Below, piece by piece: positions 34,209-44,033 of a DNA stretch of 64,000 nucleotides. The stretch is from NCBI GenBank assembly GCA_036961345.1, contig JBALVT010000002.1:1-64000 (forward strand), in the 5' to 3' direction. A program made the translations under genes and the position numbers. The stretch comes from JBALVT01 sp036961345 (GTDB taxonomy: Bacteria; Pseudomonadota; Gammaproteobacteria; Pseudomonadales; Halieaceae). Each line of letters starts with the position of its first letter. Positions within the stretch are counted from its first letter, which is position 1. The notes below the pieces were generated by a model. That model searched no databases and was not told the origin of the DNA. It was given only the letters and a program-made list of their open reading frames with translations.

Positions 34209-36344
34209 TTACTCAGACGCTTCCTCAGCGGGTGCTTCCTCAGCGGGAGCATCTGCAGCTTCGTCTTCCAACAACTCTTTGATAGAGAGCTTGATACGAC
34301 CACGCTGATCAACGTCCAGTACCTTAACGCGTATTTCCTGACCTTCGCTCAAATGGTCTGTGACATTCTCAACACGCTCATTGGCGATTTGGGAAATGTG
34401 CACCAGGCCGTCTTTGCCAGGCAGGATGTTGACGAAAGCACCGAAGTCAACGATACGAGCAACAGTACCGGTATAGACTGCGCCCACTTCAGCTTCAGCA
34501 GTAATTTCTTCAACCAGAGCAACAGCCGCGTCGCGCGAAGCCATATCTGGGCCAAAAATGCGCACCGTGCCGTCGTCATCGATATCAACAGTTGCACCGG
34601 ATTGCTCAGTGATAGAGCGGATCATAGCGCCGCCTTTACCAATGATGTCGCGGATCTTGTCGGAATCAACTTTCAGGGTCTGCATGCTTGGAGCATTTTC
34701 AGAAGTCACCACACGCGGCGTACCCAGTACCTGGTTCATCTGACCAAGAATGTGCAAACGTGCAGTCAGGGCCTGGCTCAATGCCGTTTCCATGATTTGC
34801 TCGTTGATGCCTTCGATTTTGATATCCATCTGCAGCGCAGTAATACCTTCAGCGGTACCGGCAACTTTGAAGTCCATGTCGCCCAGGTGATCTTCATCAC
34901 CCAGAATATCGGTCAAAACCGCAAACTGATTGCCGTCTTTTACAAGACCCATGGCGATACCAGCAACCGGGGCACTCAATGGCACACCCGCAGCCATCAT
35001 GGCCATTGAACCACCACATACCGAAGCCATGGAGCTGGAACCGTTAGACTCGGTAATTTCAGACACAACACGGATGGTGTAGGGAAAATCTTCATTGTTC
35101 GGCAGAACCGCAGCCAGACCACGACGAGCCAAACGACCATGACCGACCTCGCGACGATTGGTAAAGCCCACACGACCTGCTTCGCCAACCGAATAGGGAG
35201 GGAAGTTATAGTGCAACATGAAAGGATCGCGACGCTCGCCTTCCAGTGCGTCGATGATCTGCGAATCACGGGTAGAACCCAGGGTAACAGCACAGATTGC
35301 CTGAGTTTCACCGCGGGTGAACAAAGCTGAACCGTGTGCTTTCTTCAATATATCTACTTCACAGGCTATCGCACGAACGGTTTGACCATCGCGACCATCA
35401 ATACGCGGTTCGCCGGCCAAAATGCGCTTGCGCACAATACTCTTCTCTATGCTTTTGAAAACGTCTTTGATTTCATCCCCGGAAGGGCCACCTTCAACAG
35501 CCAAAGCATCGGTACAGGCGCTGCGGATTTCGCCAACACGCTCATAGCGAGCTGCCTTCTCTGTGATGCGATAAGCTTCGCCCAGATCGGCTAGCACCTG
35601 GCCTTCAACGGCGGATAACAGTTCGGTATCAACTGCAGGGCCTTCCCAATTCCAGGAGGGCTTGCCGGTTTCAGCGGCGAGTTCTTTAATCGCCTGGATA
35701 ACAACCTGCATTTCCTGATGCGCAAACAACACCGCGCCCAGCATCTGGTCTTCGGACAATTCTTCCGCCTCAGACTCAACCATCAAAACCGCATCCGCAG
35801 TACCTGCGACTACCATATTCAGCTTGCTGCCTTCCAGCTGTGGGTAAGTCGGGTTCAGAATGTAGCCTTCACTTTCTGTAAAACCTACTCGTGCACCACC
35901 AATCGGCCCGTTAAAAGGCGCGCCAGAAATTGCCAGAGCAGCTGATGTACCTATCATTGCGACGATATCGGGATCAATATGCTTGTCAGCTGAAACCACT
36001 GTACAAATGACTTGAACTTCGTTCATAAAACCATTTGGAAAAAGTGGGCGTATTGGGCGATCAATCAAACGCGAGGTCAGTGTTTCTTTTTCACTGGGAC
36101 GTGCTTCGCGCTTGAAGAAACCGCCTGGAATTTTACCTACTGCATAGGCTTTTTCGGTGTAATGCACAGCCAGGGGGAAAAAGTCTCGACCCGGGCGAGC
36201 TGATTTTTCTGCAACCACTGTACATAGTACCGAGGTATTTTCGACGGTGACCAGAACCGCGCCTGTCGCCTGTCTGGCGATACGACCGGTTTCCAGAGTG
36301 ACTGTTTGGCCACCGTACTGGAACGTTTTAGTTACTGGATTCAC
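34209..36344 (-). CDS. pnp: Polynucleotide phosphorylase
   Basis: 3'-5' phosphorolytic exoribonuclease and degradosome component. 711 residues: two RNase PH domains (the second with RREVGHGRLARRGL near 400), then KH (IRDIIGKGGAMIRSI) and S1 (GAVYTGTVARIVDFGAFV) domains and a C-terminal Ala/Glu tail. It follows rpsO with a 72-bp gap containing a hairpin (36370-36406) where RNase III-based autoregulation occurs in E. coli. Confidence 0.97.
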   Translation of the reverse strand: MNPVTKTFQYGGQTVTLETGRIARQATGAVLVTVENTSVLCTVVAEKSARPGRDFFPLAVHYTEKAYAVGKIPGGFFKREARPSEKETLTSRLIDRPIRPLFPNGFMNEVQVICTVVSADKHIDPDIVAMIGTSAALAISGAPFNGPIGGARVGFTESEGYILNPTYPQLEGSKLNMVVAGTADAVLMVESEAEELSEDQMLGAVLFAHQEMQVVIQAIKELAAETGKPSWNWEGPAVDTELLSAVEGQVLADLGEAYRITEKAARYERVGEIRSACTDALAVEGGPSGDEIKDVFKSIEKSIVRKRILAGEPRIDGRDGQTVRAIACEVDILKKAHGSALFTRGETQAICAVTLGSTRDSQIIDALEGERRDPFMLHYNFPPYSVGEAGRVGFTNRREVGHGRLARRGLAAVLPNNEDFPYTIRVVSEITESNGSSSMASVCGGSMAMMAAGVPLSAPVAGIAMGLVKDGNQFAVLTDILGDEDHLGDMDFKVAGTAEGITALQMDIKIEGINEQIMETALSQALTARLHILGQMNQVLGTPRVVTSENAPSMQTLKVDSDKIRDIIGKGGAMIRSITEQSGATVDIDDDGTVRIFGPDMASRDAAVALVEEITAEAEVGAVYTGTVARIVDFGAFVNILPGKDGLVHISQIANERVENVTDHLSEGQEIRVKVLDVDQRGRIKLSIKELLEDEAADAPAEEAPAEEASE

Positions 36345-36369
36345 AATTATTCTCCAATTTTGTATAAGA

Positions 36370-36406
36370 ATACCGAGGCGCGCTTTAGTAACACGAGCCC
36401 CGGTAT
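36370..36406 (-). promoter_or_regulatory. rpsO-pnp intergenic hairpin
   Basis: Arms ATACCG (36370-36375) and CGGTAT (36401-36406) with an inner GGC/GCC pairing form a stem-loop between rpsO and pnp. It could be a leaky terminator or the RNase III substrate used for pnp autocontrol. Confidence 0.55.
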
Positions 36407-36416
36407 GGGATGTAGC

Positions 36417-36686
36417 TTATCGACGCAGACCCAGACGCTTGATCAGTTCGGCGTATCGCTCTGTATTTTTACGCTTCAGATAATCCAGCAACTTTCGACG
36501 CTGGTTTACCATGCGGATTAGACCGCGGCGGGAATGATGGTCGTGCTTGTGCTCTTTAAAATGTCCTTGCAACTGCTCTATATTTGCAGTCAGCAACGCT
36601 ACCTGAACTTCAGGGGAACCTGTGTCACCCTCTGCCGTCTGGTAGCTTTGTACGATTTCTGATTTCGTTTGTGCATTTAAAGCCAT
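36417..36686 (-). CDS. rpsO: 30S ribosomal protein S15
   Basis: 89 residues, the exact family length, with the GDTGSPEVQVALLT and HKHDHHSRRGL segments that bind 16S rRNA at the central-domain three-way junction. A standard position between truB and pnp. Confidence 0.98.
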   Translation of the reverse strand: MALNAQTKSEIVQSYQTAEGDTGSPEVQVALLTANIEQLQGHFKEHKHDHHSRRGLIRMVNQRRKLLDYLKRKNTERYAELIKRLGLRR

Positions 36687-36790
36687 TGTAATTTCCTCAT
36701 ATAACCTGCTTCGCGTGACTCACCCTTATGGCGATGATCACTGCATTGATAAATAGAGCCTGTCCGTGCAGATTAACAGACAGGTTCGCG

Positions 36791-37720
36791 TCACCCGCTG
36801 GTGACTATCAGTCGACGGGGCGCAACGCGTCCATCGTCTAAGATTTCTCCTATGCCCAAAAACTCACCGGTTTCCAGAGCGATGCGCACCATACCATCAC
36901 AGGGCGCATTTGGCACCAATACTGGCTGCCCTTGCTGCATGTAAAAGCCACCTGACTCGCTAAGCTTCACCAGGGGAATAGACCCCAGAGCCGCATCAGC
37001 AGGCAGTAGCAAGGCGTCCATGTCCGCCTCTTTTTCGCCTTGTTTCAATGCCGCAAGCGCCGGCATCGTCACACAATCTTCAATGCTAAACGGCCCGGCT
37101 TTGGTTCGCCGCAGCGCTATCACGTGAGCACCGCAGCCCAAAGCCTTGCCCAAATCTTCAGCCAGTGAGCGGACATAGGTACCCTTGGTACACTCAATGG
37201 ATACGTCTACCTCGGGGTATTCCCCAGGGCGAAACTCTCGCAGTTCATATCGATTGATGGTCACTCGACGAACCTTGCGCTCTACTTCTTTTCCCTGGCG
37301 CGCCAGTTTATATAACGGCTGACCCTGATGTTTAATCGCCGAAAACATAGAGGGGATTTGTTCGATCTCACCCCTGAACGCTTTCATTGCCGCAAGCACA
37401 TCGCTCTCACTGACAGCACTCGCATCCCGCGTTTCCAGTAACTCACCTTCAGAGTCGCCCGATGCGGTAATCTTGCCCAGTACAAAAGTACTGTCATAGG
37501 CTTTATCGGCGTCCAGTAGATACTGGGAAAACTTTGTCGCCTCACCAAAACACAGTGGCAATACGCCGGTGGCGAGCGGATCAAGACTACCGGTATGACC
37601 CGCTTTTGCGGCAAAATACAACCGCTTGGCTTGCTGCAACGCCCGATTGGAGCTGTCTCCAAGGGGTTTGTCTAACAGCAATATGCCATTCAGCGGGCGA
37701 CCGCGACCACGCCGTGCCAC
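36791..37720 (-). CDS. truB: tRNA pseudouridine-55 synthase
   Basis: Makes pseudouridine 55 in the T loop of tRNAs and acts as a tRNA chaperone. 309 residues with catalytic D47 in GHTGSLDPLATGVLP and a C-terminal PUA-like domain. It starts 5 bp after the rbfA stop, in the nusA-infB operon order. Confidence 0.97.
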   Translation of the reverse strand: MARRGRGRPLNGILLLDKPLGDSSNRALQQAKRLYFAAKAGHTGSLDPLATGVLPLCFGEATKFSQYLLDADKAYDSTFVLGKITASGDSEGELLETRDASAVSESDVLAAMKAFRGEIEQIPSMFSAIKHQGQPLYKLARQGKEVERKVRRVTINRYELREFRPGEYPEVDVSIECTKGTYVRSLAEDLGKALGCGAHVIALRRTKAGPFSIEDCVTMPALAALKQGEKEADMDALLLPADAALGSIPLVKLSESGGFYMQQGQPVLVPNAPCDGMVRIALETGEFLGIGEILDDGRVAPRRLIVTSG

Positions 37721-37725
37721 CTCAG

Positions 37726-38130
37726 CTATTCCTCTTGATCAGCATCATCAGAGCGCAAACCCAACGCCCGATCCGCGTCCGCCGCTTTACCTATCAATTC
37801 TTCCAGGTAACGCCCGCGACCCACGCTTGAATCGAAATAAAATCGTAACTGCGGCACACTGCGCATGGAACTATCACGCGACAGCTGGCTGCGCAAAAAA
37901 CCAGCCGCTTTATTCAGCGCAGCGGTCGATTCATCGATACTGTCGCTGCTTTCGTCCACACTCAACACGGTGTAATGCACCTTGGCATGTCCCATGTCAC
38001 GGCTTACATCAACCCCGGTAATGCTGACCATTCCGACACGCGGATCTCTCACCTCGCGTTGGATCAGGCCCGCCAACTCTCGTTGCAGATAGTCGGCTAC
38101 CCGTTGGGTTCGGCTGAATTCCTTTGCCAT
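37726..38130 (-). CDS. rbfA: Ribosome-binding factor A
   Basis: A 30S maturation factor with a KH-like fold, 134 residues. RTQRVADYLQRELAGLIQREV at the N-terminus and VPQLRFYFDSSVGRG near 93-107 are typical. It lies 11 bp after infB. Confidence 0.96.
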   Translation of the reverse strand: MAKEFSRTQRVADYLQRELAGLIQREVRDPRVGMVSITGVDVSRDMGHAKVHYTVLSVDESSDSIDESTAALNKAAGFLRSQLSRDSSMRSVPQLRFYFDSSVGRGRYLEELIGKAADADRALGLRSDDADQEE

Positions 38131-38141
38131 ATGCTCGCCGC

Positions 38142-40874
38142 CTATAAAGTGCGGGCTATCTCCTTGACTTCAAACACTTCAATGGAGTCGCCTACTTTCA
38201 CGTCGGTGTAGTTCTTAACCCCGATACCACATTCAGTACCGTTTCGAACCTCATTGGCATCGTCCTTAAAACGACGCAGAGACTCTAGTTCACCTTCATA
38301 TATCACGACATTCTCGCGTAACACACGAATGGGTTTGGAGCGATGAACTGTGCCCTCTATCACCATACAACCGGCAATAAGCCCAAACTTTGGCGAACTG
38401 AAGACATCACGCACTTCGGCAATACCAACAATTTCTTCACGCAATTCTGGTGCAAGCATCCCGGACAAGGCATCTCTCACATCATCAATCAGGTCATAAA
38501 TGACCTTGTAGTAGCGCAAGTCAACACCTTCTTCGTCAACCAGCTTACGTGCGGCGTTATCGGCTCGGACATTAAAACCAAACATGACTGCCCCGGAGGT
38601 CATAGCAAGCGAAACCTCAGTCTCAGTTATACCGCCAACACCGCCAGAGATAATGTTAACTTGTACTTCATCATTACCCAGATCCAGCAACGCGCTTTGT
38701 ATCGCTTCCAAAGAACCACGCACGTCAGCCTTGACGACGACATTCAGGTTCTTCTTCTGGCCCGCCGACATACTGGCAAACATATTGTCGAGCTTGCTCG
38801 CCTGCTGACGTTGCATCTTGTCGCTACGTGACTTCTCCTGCCTGAAATCTGCCACTTCGCGAGCATGCTTTTCACTCTCTACAGCGGCAAACAGATCACC
38901 CGCATTCGGAGTGCCATCAAGTCCGAGAATTTCAACAGGAATACTCGGACCCGCTTCGTCTATTTGATCGCCATTTTCATCGAGCATGGCGCGCACACGA
39001 CCGTAATTGGTCCCGGCCAGAACGATATCGCCCTTGCGTAACGTACCGCTTTGAATCAGTAAAGAAGCTACGGATCCGCGACCTTTGTCGAGGCGCGATT
39101 CGATAACAATACCCTGTGCAGGTACGTCTCTTGCCGCTGTCAATTCCAGCAGTTCAGCCTGTAACAGAACCGCGTCAAGTAATGCGTCAACACCGTCTCC
39201 AGTAAGCGCCGATACGTTAATAAACTGTGTTTCGCCGCCCCACTCTTCCGGTATAACTTCTTTGGCAGACAATTCGTTTTTAACGCGCTCAGGATCAGCG
39301 CCCTCCTTGTCCATTTTGTTAACGGCAACAATCAGCGGCACACCTGCTGCGCGCGCATGTGCAACAGCCTCTTCCGTCTGCGGCATTACGCCGTCGTCTG
39401 CGGCCACAACAAGAATGACAATATCTGTACTCTTGGCGCCGCGCGCTCGCATCGCCGTAAAGGCTGCGTGACCCGGTGTGTCCAGGAAGGAAATCATGCC
39501 CTTGTCAGTTTCGACGTGATACGCACCGATATGCTGTGTAATACCACCTGCCTCACCGGAGGCGACACGCGATTTTCGGATGTAGTCAAGCAGTGAAGTC
39601 TTACCGTGGTCAACGTGGCCCATGACCGTAACAACCGGTGCACGCGACTCCTGTATACCCTCGTGCTGAGAGAGAGTCTCTACCAACTCATCTTCCAGCG
39701 CGTCAACACTGACAACTCTAACCTTGTGGCCCATCTCTTCAACAATCAGAGTAGCCGTATCCTGATCAATCATTTCATTGATCGTGGCCATGACACCCAT
39801 TTTCATCAATTCCTTGATGACCTGGCCAGTTTTTATGGACATGCGCTGCGCGAGATCCGCTACTGATGTCAGCTCTGCAATTTCAACTTCGTGAATTTTT
39901 CTCTCGGTAGGCATTTCAAATCCGTGTTTAGAATGCTCCTCGTGGGTGCGCTGCATTTTCTTGCGACCACGACGCCGCGCCGCGCCATTTTCAGCTGCAT
40001 CCAGGTCCGACAAGGAAAGATTATGACCACGCTTCTTGCCGCGACCGGCACCGGGAGGACGCTCCAGCTTGCCACGTCCTGGCCCGCTTTTTCGACGTTG
40101 ATCATCATTTGAAGGAGTGGGTGCATCATGCAGGCGCTTCGGCCTGGTTTTCGCTGCTCCGGATTTCTCGGTGGCACTAGTTGGTGCTGGTGCTTGTACC
40201 TGGGCTTTAGCCTTGGCGACCGCCTCAACTTTAAGACGCTCTTCTTCGGCCTTGCGTGAGGCAATATTTGCCTGACGCGTGGCGACTAATTCAGCCTCCT
40301 GTTGTTTCCGACGCTGAGCTGCGCGTTGCCGCAGTATTTCCGGATCCATGTTAGCCAGATCTTCTTCTATTTCCGGCACTTCTTCTACAAACTCTTCAAC
40401 AAACTCTGCCTTCGCCTCAACAACTGGCTCTTGTTCAACAGGCTCCTCAACCGGCGTCGGCGCAAGCTCGGCAGCGTTCGGTGTCTCTTCAACCAGTTCG
40501 GCTACAGCTTCCGGAGCCGTTACAGTATTTTCTGCGTCCAACTCTTGGGCGGCCGCTTCTGCTTCCATCTCAGCTGGATCACGCTTCACGTAGGTGCGTT
40601 TCTTGCGCACTTCAACGTTGACCGTCTTCCTTCCCTGTGAGCCGGCAGTTCTCAAGGTACTGCTGGTCTTGCGGTTCAGCGTAATTCGCTTGGGAGCCTT
40701 GGTAGACTCTCCATGGCTGCGTTTCAAATAGCTAAGCAGAGTCTGCTTGTCCTCATCGGACACAGCCTCGTCCACAGCCGTATGCGGTAAACCAGCCTCT
40801 TTCATCTGAGTAAGCAGACGGTCGGCCGGAGCACCTACCACTTCTGCCAACTGATGTACTGTCACCTGCGCCAT
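38142..40874 (-). CDS. infB: Translation initiation factor IF-2
   Basis: The GTPase that delivers fMet-tRNA to the 30S subunit. 910 residues: an N-terminal IF2N domain (VHQLAEVVGAPADRLLTQM), a long charged Glu/Ala-rich linker (about 90-320), a G domain with GHVDHGKTS, DTPGHAAF and NKMD, then domains II-IV. A normal long-form gammaproteobacterial IF-2; internal start sites producing shorter isoforms were not assessed. Confidence 0.97.
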   Translation of the reverse strand: MAQVTVHQLAEVVGAPADRLLTQMKEAGLPHTAVDEAVSDEDKQTLLSYLKRSHGESTKAPKRITLNRKTSSTLRTAGSQGRKTVNVEVRKKRTYVKRDPAEMEAEAAAQELDAENTVTAPEAVAELVEETPNAAELAPTPVEEPVEQEPVVEAKAEFVEEFVEEVPEIEEDLANMDPEILRQRAAQRRKQQEAELVATRQANIASRKAEEERLKVEAVAKAKAQVQAPAPTSATEKSGAAKTRPKRLHDAPTPSNDDQRRKSGPGRGKLERPPGAGRGKKRGHNLSLSDLDAAENGAARRRGRKKMQRTHEEHSKHGFEMPTERKIHEVEIAELTSVADLAQRMSIKTGQVIKELMKMGVMATINEMIDQDTATLIVEEMGHKVRVVSVDALEDELVETLSQHEGIQESRAPVVTVMGHVDHGKTSLLDYIRKSRVASGEAGGITQHIGAYHVETDKGMISFLDTPGHAAFTAMRARGAKSTDIVILVVAADDGVMPQTEEAVAHARAAGVPLIVAVNKMDKEGADPERVKNELSAKEVIPEEWGGETQFINVSALTGDGVDALLDAVLLQAELLELTAARDVPAQGIVIESRLDKGRGSVASLLIQSGTLRKGDIVLAGTNYGRVRAMLDENGDQIDEAGPSIPVEILGLDGTPNAGDLFAAVESEKHAREVADFRQEKSRSDKMQRQQASKLDNMFASMSAGQKKNLNVVVKADVRGSLEAIQSALLDLGNDEVQVNIISGGVGGITETEVSLAMTSGAVMFGFNVRADNAARKLVDEEGVDLRYYKVIYDLIDDVRDALSGMLAPELREEIVGIAEVRDVFSSPKFGLIAGCMVIEGTVHRSKPIRVLRENVVIYEGELESLRRFKDDANEVRNGTECGIGVKNYTDVKVGDSIEVFEVKEIARTL

Positions 40875-40931
40875 TCAATAATCTCCTTAGAACCCTATTT
40901 TTCGCCGTTTAAAACCCTGCAAACAAAAACG

Positions 40932-42425
40932 TTACTCGCTTTCCTCGGCAAACCAGGGTGCTCTTGCGGTCATGATAAGTTCACCCGCGCGTTCTTCTGT
41001 CATATCCGGAATATCCATCAGATCATCAAGGGCCTGTTCAGCCAGATCTTCCATGGTGATAATTTCGCGACTCGCCAGAATGTAGGCCAAATGTTTGTCC
41101 ATGCCATCCATTGTTAGCAAATCTTCTGCCGGCTCATTTTCACCAAGCTGCTCTTCAGAAGCGATCGCCTGAGTCAAAAGTGCATCTTTGGCACGAGCAC
41201 GCAATTCCTCAGAAATTTCTTCATCGAAGCCGTCAATAGACATCATTTCTTCGAGTGGCACATAGGCAACTTCTTCTAGCGATGTAAAACCTTCTTCAGC
41301 AAGAATTTCAGCCACGTCTTCATCAATATCGAGTTGCGTAACAAAAACCTGAATGATTTCCCCGGCCTCAGCTTCATGTTTGTCAGCCGCTTCATCGGTA
41401 CTCATAACGTTGATCGTCCAGCCAGTCAGCTCACTTGCCAGACGAACATTCTGTCCGCTGCGACCGATGGCCTGGGCCAGATTGTCTGCCGATACAGCCA
41501 CATCCATCACCTGGCTGTCTTCTTCTACAACAATCGATTCAACTTCCGCCGGCGCCATGGCATTAATCACCAACTGTGCAGGATTATCGTCCCACAACAC
41601 GATATCAACTCTTTCATTGTCCAGTTCATTGGAAACAGCCTGCACCCGGGAGCCGCGCATACCGACACAGGCACCCACCGGATCAATTCGCTGATCATTA
41701 GTCTTAACCGCAATTTTCGCCCTTGAACCTGGATCTCTGGCCGCCGCGCGAATCTGGATAACCTCTTCAGAAATTTCCGGCACTTCGATCTTGAACAGTT
41801 CAATCAACATCTGCGGACAAGATCGGCTGAGAATCAATTGTGGCCCGCGGGACTCGGTGCTAATTTCAATAAGAATGGCACGTACCCGATCGTTAACACG
41901 GAAAGTCTCCCTGCCAACCAGTTGTTCTCTGGGCAACAGGCCTTCAGCGTTATTACCCAAATCAACAATAACGTTATCGCGGGTCACTTTTTTGACAGTA
42001 CCAGCAACCAACTCACCAACCCTGTCCATATACTGCTCAACGACTTGAGCTCGTTCGGCATCGCGCACACGTTGCACGATTACCTGCTTGGCTGTTTGTG
42101 CCGCTATTCGGCCAAAACCAACATTTTCGATTGCTTCGGTATGAATATCGCCCGGTTTGAGGGACGCTTCAGCTTCCACCGCTTCTTCAGTGGTGAATTG
42201 TGTACCCAGCAGCGCCATCTCATCATCAGGTACTACTAACCAGCGACGAATGGTTTCATAGTCGCCAGTCTCACGATCAATGGTGACTTCGATATCGGCA
42301 TCTTCGTCGTATCGCTTTTTGGTTGCTGTAGCCAATGCCAATTCTATCGCTTCAAAGATAATGTCCTCGGACACACCCTTTTCATTCGATACAGCCTCGG
42401 CTACCAACAAAATTTCCTTAGTCAT
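40932..42425 (-). CDS. nusA: Transcription termination/antitermination factor NusA
   Basis: 497 residues: N-terminal RNA polymerase-binding domain, S1 (LVAGTVKKVTRDNVIVDLG), two KH domains (DPVGACVGMRGSRVQAV; AIGRSGQNVRLASELTG) and two C-terminal acidic repeats as in E. coli NusA. It lies between rimP (30 bp) and infB (57 bp). Confidence 0.97.
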   Translation of the reverse strand: MTKEILLVAEAVSNEKGVSEDIIFEAIELALATATKKRYDEDADIEVTIDRETGDYETIRRWLVVPDDEMALLGTQFTTEEAVEAEASLKPGDIHTEAIENVGFGRIAAQTAKQVIVQRVRDAERAQVVEQYMDRVGELVAGTVKKVTRDNVIVDLGNNAEGLLPREQLVGRETFRVNDRVRAILIEISTESRGPQLILSRSCPQMLIELFKIEVPEISEEVIQIRAAARDPGSRAKIAVKTNDQRIDPVGACVGMRGSRVQAVSNELDNERVDIVLWDDNPAQLVINAMAPAEVESIVVEEDSQVMDVAVSADNLAQAIGRSGQNVRLASELTGWTINVMSTDEAADKHEAEAGEIIQVFVTQLDIDEDVAEILAEEGFTSLEEVAYVPLEEMMSIDGFDEEISEELRARAKDALLTQAIASEEQLGENEPAEDLLTMDGMDKHLAYILASREIITMEDLAEQALDDLMDIPDMTEERAGELIMTARAPWFAEESE

Positions 42426-42455
42426 CTCACGCCTCGCCAGTTCATAAGCTTGTTA

Positions 42456-42911
42456 CTAAACACGCGGTTCAACACGCGCCTTATCAATATCATCATGAGG
42501 CAACAGAAACTCTTCGTCATCGATCTGAACAACGACGTCTGCGCCTTCAATACCCTTTAAAACACCTTTAAACTTGCGCCGCCCATCAAACGGGTTACGC
42601 AAATGTATATCTACCAACTCTCCGACGTAGCCGGGATACTGTTCCAACTTGAATAGACGCCTGTCCATTCCTGGAGACGATACTTCCAGCGTATATTCAC
42701 CGGTAATCGGATCTTCTACATCGAGAATGCCACTGACCTGAGTACTTACGGCTGCGCAGTCATCGGCTGTGATGCCGCTATCGCGTTCGATATAAATCCG
42801 CAGTACGCTATGACGGCCCTGGGAATTGTATTCAATTCCCCACAGAGCAAACCCCATCGCTTTGACGGTTGGCTCAAGCATCTCCTCTAACTGTCGATCT
42901 TTTGTCGCCAC
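42456..42911 (-). CDS. rimP: Ribosome maturation factor RimP
   Basis: 151 residues assisting 30S assembly. Conserved LWGIEYNSQGRHSVLRIYIE and EVSSPGMDRRLF. First protein gene of the nusA operon, after tRNA-fMet and a strong terminator (42962-42989) that readthrough or antitermination must pass unless a separate promoter is used. Confidence 0.96.
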   Translation of the reverse strand: MATKDRQLEEMLEPTVKAMGFALWGIEYNSQGRHSVLRIYIERDSGITADDCAAVSTQVSGILDVEDPITGEYTLEVSSPGMDRRLFKLEQYPGYVGELVDIHLRNPFDGRRKFKGVLKGIEGADVVVQIDDEEFLLPHDDIDKARVEPRV

Positions 42912-42961
42912 ATTCTCTCCCGTGGATACTGCCCGGACTTGCCTGCGAATATTCCACGTAC

Positions 42962-42989
42962 AAAAAAGCCCCTAAAAAGGGGCTTTTTT
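42962..42989. terminator. Perfect bidirectional intrinsic terminator between tRNA-fMet and rimP
   Basis: Arms AAAAAAGCCCCT and AGGGGCTTTTTT around an AAAA loop: a 12-bp perfect stem with a U-run on either strand. E. coli likewise has terminators between metY and rimP. Confidence 0.93.
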
Positions 42990-43028
42990 ACAACGTGTCG
43001 CCAATCGTTCGATCGCACGACACGTAAT

Positions 43029-43105
<77 letters not shown>

Positions 43106-43387
43106 TCAAAACTTCTCTCGCTGTAAAGGCCCCTTTTGGCACTTCACCTTGGGTCAATCTCGTCATCCCGACCCAAATTCGAGGGTGTGCATTATAGGTA
43201 CCACCCCCTGCTCGGTCAACCGCTTAAAAGACGATAAAGGTATTATTTTTCAATTAGTTTTTATCTGTTGGGACGGAAGAATTTCGCCACTCGCAGACCG
43301 ATGAATTGCAGTACTTAAACCAGCAGGATTGCACAACCAGGAAGCGACGTAAAATGCCCATGATAGAGCCTCAACCGCTACTTATAA

Positions 43388-43429
43388 GTGGCCGGCGAGG
43401 TGTGGCCGGCGAGGTGCGGCCGGCGAGGG
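43388..43429. repeat. Three 14-bp tandem repeats between the two tRNA genes
   Basis: GTGGCCGGCGAGGT (43388-43401), an identical copy (43402-43415) and GCGGCCGGCGAGGG (43416-43429). The 343-bp gap 43106-43448 holds no credible gene; apart from this repeat I see only the presumed tRNA-fMet promoter region. Confidence 0.9.
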
Positions 43430-43448
43430 TCGTCTATTCTTTTTGATA

Positions 43449-43534
43449 TGGTGCCGAAGGCGGGACTTGAACCCGCACGAGCATAGCTCACCACCCCCTC
43501 AAGATGGCGTGTCTACCAATTCCACCACTTCGGC
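43449..43534 (-). tRNA. tRNA-Leu (GAG)
   Basis: 86 nt including CCA, type II with a long variable arm. Acceptor GCCGAAG/CTTCGGC; anticodon stem CCATC/GGTGG with loop TTGAGGG giving GAG. Located just after secG, a conserved gammaproteobacterial position (leuU in E. coli). Confidence 0.95.
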
Positions 43535-43544
43535 TAATTTTTTC

Positions 43545-43982
43545 TCACAGAGCGGGTACATCCTCCTGCGCTGCTTCCATGTCGGCTGCAGGTTCGGAGA
43601 AATTATCCTCAACTTCAGGTACATCGTCACCCAGTATTGCGGCTGCACCGGGAAAATCATCCTCAACCTGCGGAAAATCTGAATCAGACTCCGGCTGCAC
43701 CATTTCGACCGCAGCTGGAAGGTCCAGACCTAGATCATCCACCGGGGTAGATTTGTCACTGGCTATCATTGCCAGCCCGAAGCTGGATGCAAAAAACGCA
43801 ACCACCAACCAGGAGGTGGCTGTCGTGAGTACGTTACCGCTGCCATCACTACCAAAAACAGTTTGTGAACCGCCTGCTCCAAACGAGGCGCCAGCATCGG
43901 CACCTTTGCCCTGCTGCAGCATAATCAGGCCGATAATCGCCAGGGCAATCAACAGGTGTACTATTAAAATAATCTGTTCCAT
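43545..43982 (-). CDS. secG: Protein translocase subunit SecG
   Basis: A small SecYEG subunit assisting preprotein export. 145 residues, with two helices (about 3-21 and 53-72) flanking LQQGKGADAGASFGAG. The C-terminal tail of about 70 residues is strongly acidic (DDFPGAAAILGDDVPEVEDN), longer than in E. coli (110 aa). Follows tpiA by 51 bp. Confidence 0.94.
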   Translation of the reverse strand: MEQIILIVHLLIALAIIGLIMLQQGKGADAGASFGAGGSQTVFGSDGSGNVLTTATSWLVVAFFASSFGLAMIASDKSTPVDDLGLDLPAAVEMVQPESDSDFPQVEDDFPGAAAILGDDVPEVEDNFSEPAADMEAAQEDVPAL

Positions 43983-44033
43983 ATCACTTCCGTCCCTCAG
44001 GGGACCTTCTATTACGAATTAAACCTGACAATG

